NCBI RefSeq assembly: GCF_900142535.1
Contig: NZ_FRBE01000007.1
Coordinates: 96,190 to 160,189, forward strand
DNA from: Fibrobacter sp. UWEL
GTDB lineage: Bacteria; Fibrobacterota; Fibrobacteria; Fibrobacterales; Fibrobacteraceae
DNA length: 64,000 bases
Direction of reading: 5' to 3'
The stretch's first letter is position 1. Each line of letters starts with the position of its first letter. A program made the translations under genes and the position numbers. The notes under the pieces were generated by a model. The model was not told the origin of the DNA. It searched no databases and was given only the letters and a program-made list of their open reading frames with translations. Below, piece after piece: positions 61,332-64,000 of the stretch.

Positions 61332-61658
61332 CTACTTGCAGCAAGAATTTTTCTTGCAAAGTTTCATGTTGAAGAAATCCTTAAAAAGTACCTGAGCCTT
61401 TTTCCAGTTTTCAGGTTCAATGCAATACTTGACCTTGGGAGCCTCAATTTCACCTTGAATCAGTCCGGCGGCTTTCAGCTCTTTCAAATGCTGGCTAACG
61501 GTAGCCTTCGCAATGGGCAATTCCTCATGAATATCCCCGAAATAACAAGTATCCTGCTTGGCAAGAAACTGCATAATGGCAATCCTCGCCGGATGAGCAA
61601 GAGCCTTGGCGATCCGAGCCAAATTTTCAGTTTCTTCGCAATATTTTTTCTGTGCCAT
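61332..61658 (-). CDS. ArsR-family metalloregulator
   Basis: A 108-residue winged-helix repressor with [17 protein letters not shown] and the recognition helix region [21 protein letters not shown]. The C-terminal CKKNSCCK and the internal QDTCYFGD give cysteines for thiophilic metal or metalloid binding. ATG 61658 is used. It is separated from the redox-permease genes by a large palindrome and is probably both autoregulated and their repressor. Confidence 0.85.
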   Translation of the reverse strand: MAQKKYCEETENLARIAKALAHPARIAIMQFLAKQDTCYFGDIHEELPIAKATVSQHLKELKAAGLIQGEIEAPKVKYCIEPENWKKAQVLFKDFFNMKLCKKNSCCK

Positions 61659-61667
61659 AAAAGCCTC

Positions 61668-61685
61668 GTTCGTAAATATACGAAC
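61668..61685. promoter_or_regulatory. Autoregulatory ArsR operator
   Basis: GTTCGTA-AATA-TACGAAC, a perfect 7-bp inverted repeat 10 bp before the ArsR start codon. Confidence 0.65.
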
Positions 61686-61705
61686 AACAAGACAAAAAAG
61701 CAAGT

Positions 61706-61742
61706 ATAAAAAAGAAATTCCAGAGAAGAAATCTCTGGAATT
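61706..61742 (-). terminator. Terminator of the toxin-antitoxin operon
   Basis: AATTCCAGAGA (61716-61726), loop AGAAA, TCTCTGGAATT (61732-61742); the minus strand continues TCTTTTTTATAC. Confidence 0.75.
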
Positions 61743-61777
61743 CTGGGAAGAACCATCGCGATTTATTCAGAAATCTA

Positions 61778-62338
61778 CTAGGCAGCAACCACATTCAAGT
61801 CGCAGAATAACAATCTAGTATGCGGGTCACCTTCGTTCTTTTCTCGTAATTTGCGAAAGCCATTCTTTTCATAAAACGGAATGGCATCAATATACGCGTC
61901 TACAGTCATAAACCTACAACCAGACTTGTTATCATCTGTAAAGTAGCCTCGCATAAAGTTCAGAAGAAATGAGCCCAAATGCAGATAGCGATATTTTACA
62001 TCAACGCCAAGGCGGCAAAGTTTTACAGCTGGATAACTTTTCAACCGTTTTGACTGAGGAAATCCACGCTTTTTTCTAAAGCGGTTAAATTCAGTATTAT
62101 TAGCAAAATCACCCAAAGCAACCTTATCGTTGGCCATGCTGCAGAAGGCCAGAATCTCCGAAGGACGGTTCTTATCAACGACGACATAACTCACCGCCAA
62201 TAAATGAGTCTTGTATAAAGAAGATTCTTTTTTCAAGAAGTCGTTCAAATCCAAATCACCACAATCAAAATTCATGATCGCGTCATCTTCGCGAAGTCTT
62301 CTTATGTTAAGGCTAGAAAAATCTATTTTATGAGACAT
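61778..62338 (-). CDS. GNAT acetyltransferase, probable toxin of a type II pair
   Basis: A 186-residue GNAT-fold protein with CRLGVDVKYRYLHLGSFLLNF (acetyl-CoA binding loop, in place of the QxxGxG/A motif) and YEKNGFRKL. Its length and the small overlapping upstream gene match GNAT toxins that acetylate aminoacyl-tRNA. It overlaps the antitoxin gene by 16 bp. A housekeeping N-acetyltransferase is an alternative. Confidence 0.65.
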   Translation of the reverse strand: MSHKIDFSSLNIRRLREDDAIMNFDCGDLDLNDFLKKESSLYKTHLLAVSYVVVDKNRPSEILAFCSMANDKVALGDFANNTEFNRFRKKRGFPQSKRLKSYPAVKLCRLGVDVKYRYLHLGSFLLNFMRGYFTDDNKSGCRFMTVDAYIDAIPFYEKNGFRKLREKNEGDPHTRLLFCDLNVVAA

Positions 62339-62517
62339 TCCCCCACCTTTGGAAATTGCATTTCTTCTCCGCGCTTGAGCATTTCCAGCCCAATCTTGTA
62401 AGCCTCCATTACGCGAGCACGTAATACAGGATCTTTCTTACAGTTTTTCATTTGCGCTTCAAAGCGCCGAGCATCTTCTCCAAAAAGAATTGGGGTTTCC
62501 TTAATCGGTCTTGCCAT
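62323..62517 (-). CDS. Small probable antitoxin of the GNAT pair
   Basis: A 64-residue protein starting MARPIKETPILFGEDARRFE, with a helical charged middle and short tail. The N-terminus resembles small proteins encoded before GNAT toxins in Bacteroidetes-like genomes and would be expected to wrap the toxin or bind DNA. Antitoxin-first order and overlap support the assignment. AAGGAG upstream. Confidence 0.6.
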   Translation of the reverse strand: MARPIKETPILFGEDARRFEAQMKNCKKDPVLRARVMEAYKIGLEMLKRGEEMQFPKVGECLIK

Positions 62518-62644
62518 AGCCCTCTCCTTATTTTAATTACCCGGCAACGCATCTCAACAAAAGGTGGATGGTGACTAAAATATACTCAATCCATTTTTCA
62601 CATGCAAGGGGTCAAACTTTTTACCCGTACGAATGCAACCATTG

Positions 62645-62686
62645 TTTGCAAAAATAAAACAGCCGTCCCTTTTCAGGAACGGCCGT
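62645..62686 (-). terminator. Terminator after the MetE-like gene
   Basis: ACGGCCGTTCC-TGAAAA-GGGACGGCTGT with G-U pairs; minus strand continues TTTTATTTTTG. Confidence 0.8.
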
Positions 62687-62721
62687 CTTTAACCAAACAG
62701 AGATTCAATTTTTTCGGGAAA

Positions 62722-63846
62722 TTATTTACCCCAGACTTCTTCGGCGATTTCCTTCACCAGGGCGACCTTTGCCCACTGTTCTTCATCCGTGAGCTTGTTG
62801 CCCACTTCGCAAGAGGCAAAGCCGCACTGGGGGCTAAGAGAAAGTCTTTCCAGAGGAATGTATTTTGCAGCTTCCTTGATTCTTTCAATAATCACAGACT
62901 TATCTTCCAACTGCGGGGTCTTGGAAGTAATCACGCCAAGAACAACCTTCTTGTCTGCGCTAACCCTTGCCAAGGGTTCAAAACCACCAGAGCGTTCGTC
63001 ATCGTATTCCAGGTAGAGCGTGTCCACATTTTCGCGAGCAAATACGTAATCCGCAACAGAGTCATAAGGACCGCTGGTGAAATAAGTAGAGTGGTAGTTA
63101 CCGCGGCAAATGTGGGTATTGATAATCAGGTCTTCCGGCTTGCCTTCAATAGCCAGGTTGTTCACATGGAGCAACTGATTCTTCACCACGTCCAGATTCA
63201 AGCCCAGGGACTTGTAACGCTGAGCGGCAGCATCACCCACAATTGCGCCCCAAGTACAGTCATCCAGCTGGATCACTCGACAGCCTGCATCATAAAGCTG
63301 GCGGATCACGGCGCGATAAGCGTAAGCGATATCCTGAATCAGCTCTTCATTGGTTGCGTAGAACTTGCGGGTAGTCTCGATGTTCTGAGGAACGATGAGC
63401 TGCTGGAACAGCTGAGCGGGAGCAGGAAGGGTCTGCTTTGCAACGTGACCATCAGATTCCAGAGACTTCACGAATCTAAAGCTTTCCACAAAAGGATGGA
63501 GCTTAGCCTTGATTTTGCCCACCAGGAATGTTGCGTCCAGATCGGCAACTTCACCGGCGAACTGAACGCCGCCACCCACACGTTCATGGGCAACGCCTTC
63601 AAAGCCCCAGAAGAAATCCAAATGCCAGAACTTGCGATTGTATTCACCGTCGGTGATGTAATGGAGACCGGCCTTCTTCTGCTTTTCAACAAGCTTTACG
63701 ATTTCCGGATTTACAATTTCATTGAATTGCGTGAGGGTAATCTTACCAGCGTTCAAATCTGCACGGGCCTGCTTTACTGCGGCAGGACGGAGGAAACTAC
63801 CAACTACGTCAAAGTGTGTAATAAGGGTATTGTTCTGAGCCCGAAT
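62722..63846 (-). CDS. MetE-family (YxjG/YxjH-like) methyltransferase
   Basis: Probably methylates homocysteine to methionine. The protein is a single catalytic MetE-like barrel (about 375 residues, half of full MetE): FDVVGSFLRP, ITDGEYNRKFWHLDFF, QLDDCTWG, NTHICRGNYHS (His/Cys zinc ligands), EYDDERSGGFEPL and SLSPQCGFAS (last zinc cysteine). No ATG, GTG or TTG lies between the leader terminator and the conserved core; an ATT at 63846 fits the family start. The open frame continues upstream (ATG at 63969) but would read through the terminator, so that longer start is doubted. Confidence 0.75.
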   Translation of the reverse strand: MRAQNNTLITHFDVVGSFLRPAAVKQARADLNAGKITLTQFNEIVNPEIVKLVEKQKKAGLHYITDGEYNRKFWHLDFFWGFEGVAHERVGGGVQFAGEVADLDATFLVGKIKAKLHPFVESFRFVKSLESDGHVAKQTLPAPAQLFQQLIVPQNIETTRKFYATNEELIQDIAYAYRAVIRQLYDAGCRVIQLDDCTWGAIVGDAAAQRYKSLGLNLDVVKNQLLHVNNLAIEGKPEDLIINTHICRGNYHSTYFTSGPYDSVADYVFARENVDTLYLEYDDERSGGFEPLARVSADKKVVLGVITSKTPQLEDKSVIIERIKEAAKYIPLERLSLSPQCGFASCEVGNKLTDEEQWAKVALVKEIAEEVWGK

Positions 63847-63888
63847 TCTATTTGCAAATGCATAATCCGAGCGGAATCTGAAGGATGC

Positions 63889-63969
63889 AAAAAAGGCCCC
63901 CAGATGGGAGCCAGCTAGGATAACTAAATTGCAACCTTCTCTTACCACAAAGAGGTTGCATTGAGTCAT
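63889..63969 (-). promoter_or_regulatory. Structured leader with terminator before the MetE-like gene
   Basis: A long hairpin with arms TGCAACC and GGTTGCA (63930-63960) is followed by GGCTCCC-AUCU-GGGGGCC and TTTTTT (63912-63889), a standard terminator, about 40 nt before the coding core. This has the layout of a transcription-attenuating riboswitch. The GCAACC...GGTTGC-AATT segment recalls part of S-box (SAM-I) RNAs, but the rest of that consensus is not evident. Confidence 0.45.
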
Positions 63970-64000
63970 CTTAACCGAGAGCAAAGATACAAAATTCTTG

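Overview
The window looks like chromosomal DNA of a Fibrobacter-type anaerobe (rumen or gut fibre degrader). This is inferred, not proven: secreted pectate lyases carry serine-run linkers and C-terminal type-IX-like sorting domains, the outer membrane and assimilatory sulfur genes fit a Gram-negative anaerobe, and genes are tightly packed with strong AAGGAG-type ribosome sites. No rRNA, tRNA, phage, insertion sequence or CRISPR array was recognised.

Layout. (1) 1-13.2 kb: a nitrogen-scavenging block of the guanidine type: allophanate hydrolase (atzF), a urea/guanidine carboxylase, three DUF1989 proteins (carboxyguanidine deiminase type), an HGGYW hydrolase, an ABC importer, and a divergent ROK regulator. 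A near-identical palindromic site lies before atzF and before the importer operon. (2) 13.3-17.7 kb: PiT phosphate permease with PhoU-like tail and a PhoB/PhoR-like pair, with 11-bp-spaced Pho-box-like repeats before pit and phoB. (3) 17.8-27.4 kb: an AAA ATPase, bioF-bioD, mnmA, tcdA, pdxST with divergent pdxR, and a tyrosine-phosphatase-like protein. (4) 27.4-34.1 kb: three secreted pectate lyases sharing a 16-bp palindrome. (5) 34.1-60 kb: a large sulfur-assimilation island. (6) 60-64 kb: ArsP-like permease with redox protein and ArsR regulator, a GNAT toxin-antitoxin pair, and a MetE-like methyltransferase behind a terminator-bearing leader.

Sulfur island. Sulfate would enter through an outer-membrane porin, a lipoprotein binding protein and CysTWA, be activated by CysDN, reduced by AprAB-type APS reductase and then by a siroheme/Fe-S sulfite reductase. 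Sulfide can then be loaded on two separate ubiquitin-like carrier systems, each with an E1-like enzyme and a JAMM protease. One resembles the HcyS/HcyF/HcyD homocysteine route of Wolinella. In the other the carrier domain is fused to E1 and rhodanese, and the gene sits in front of a family 2A encapsulin, its cysteine desulfurase cargo with a long disordered N-terminus, and a serine acetyltransferase. A MetB/MetY-family PLP enzyme, a PatB-type C-S lyase, BioB with a cysteine-rich tail, and a LysE exporter complete the set.

Nine promoters in the island share one composite signal, AGTATTGGACA (with variants) followed after exactly 17 bp by a TATATT-like -10 box. This defines a candidate sulfur regulon; one copy drives no evident gene and may produce a small RNA. 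The most novel item is the coupling of the encapsulated desulfurase with JAMM and carrier-E1-rhodanese genes under this signal.
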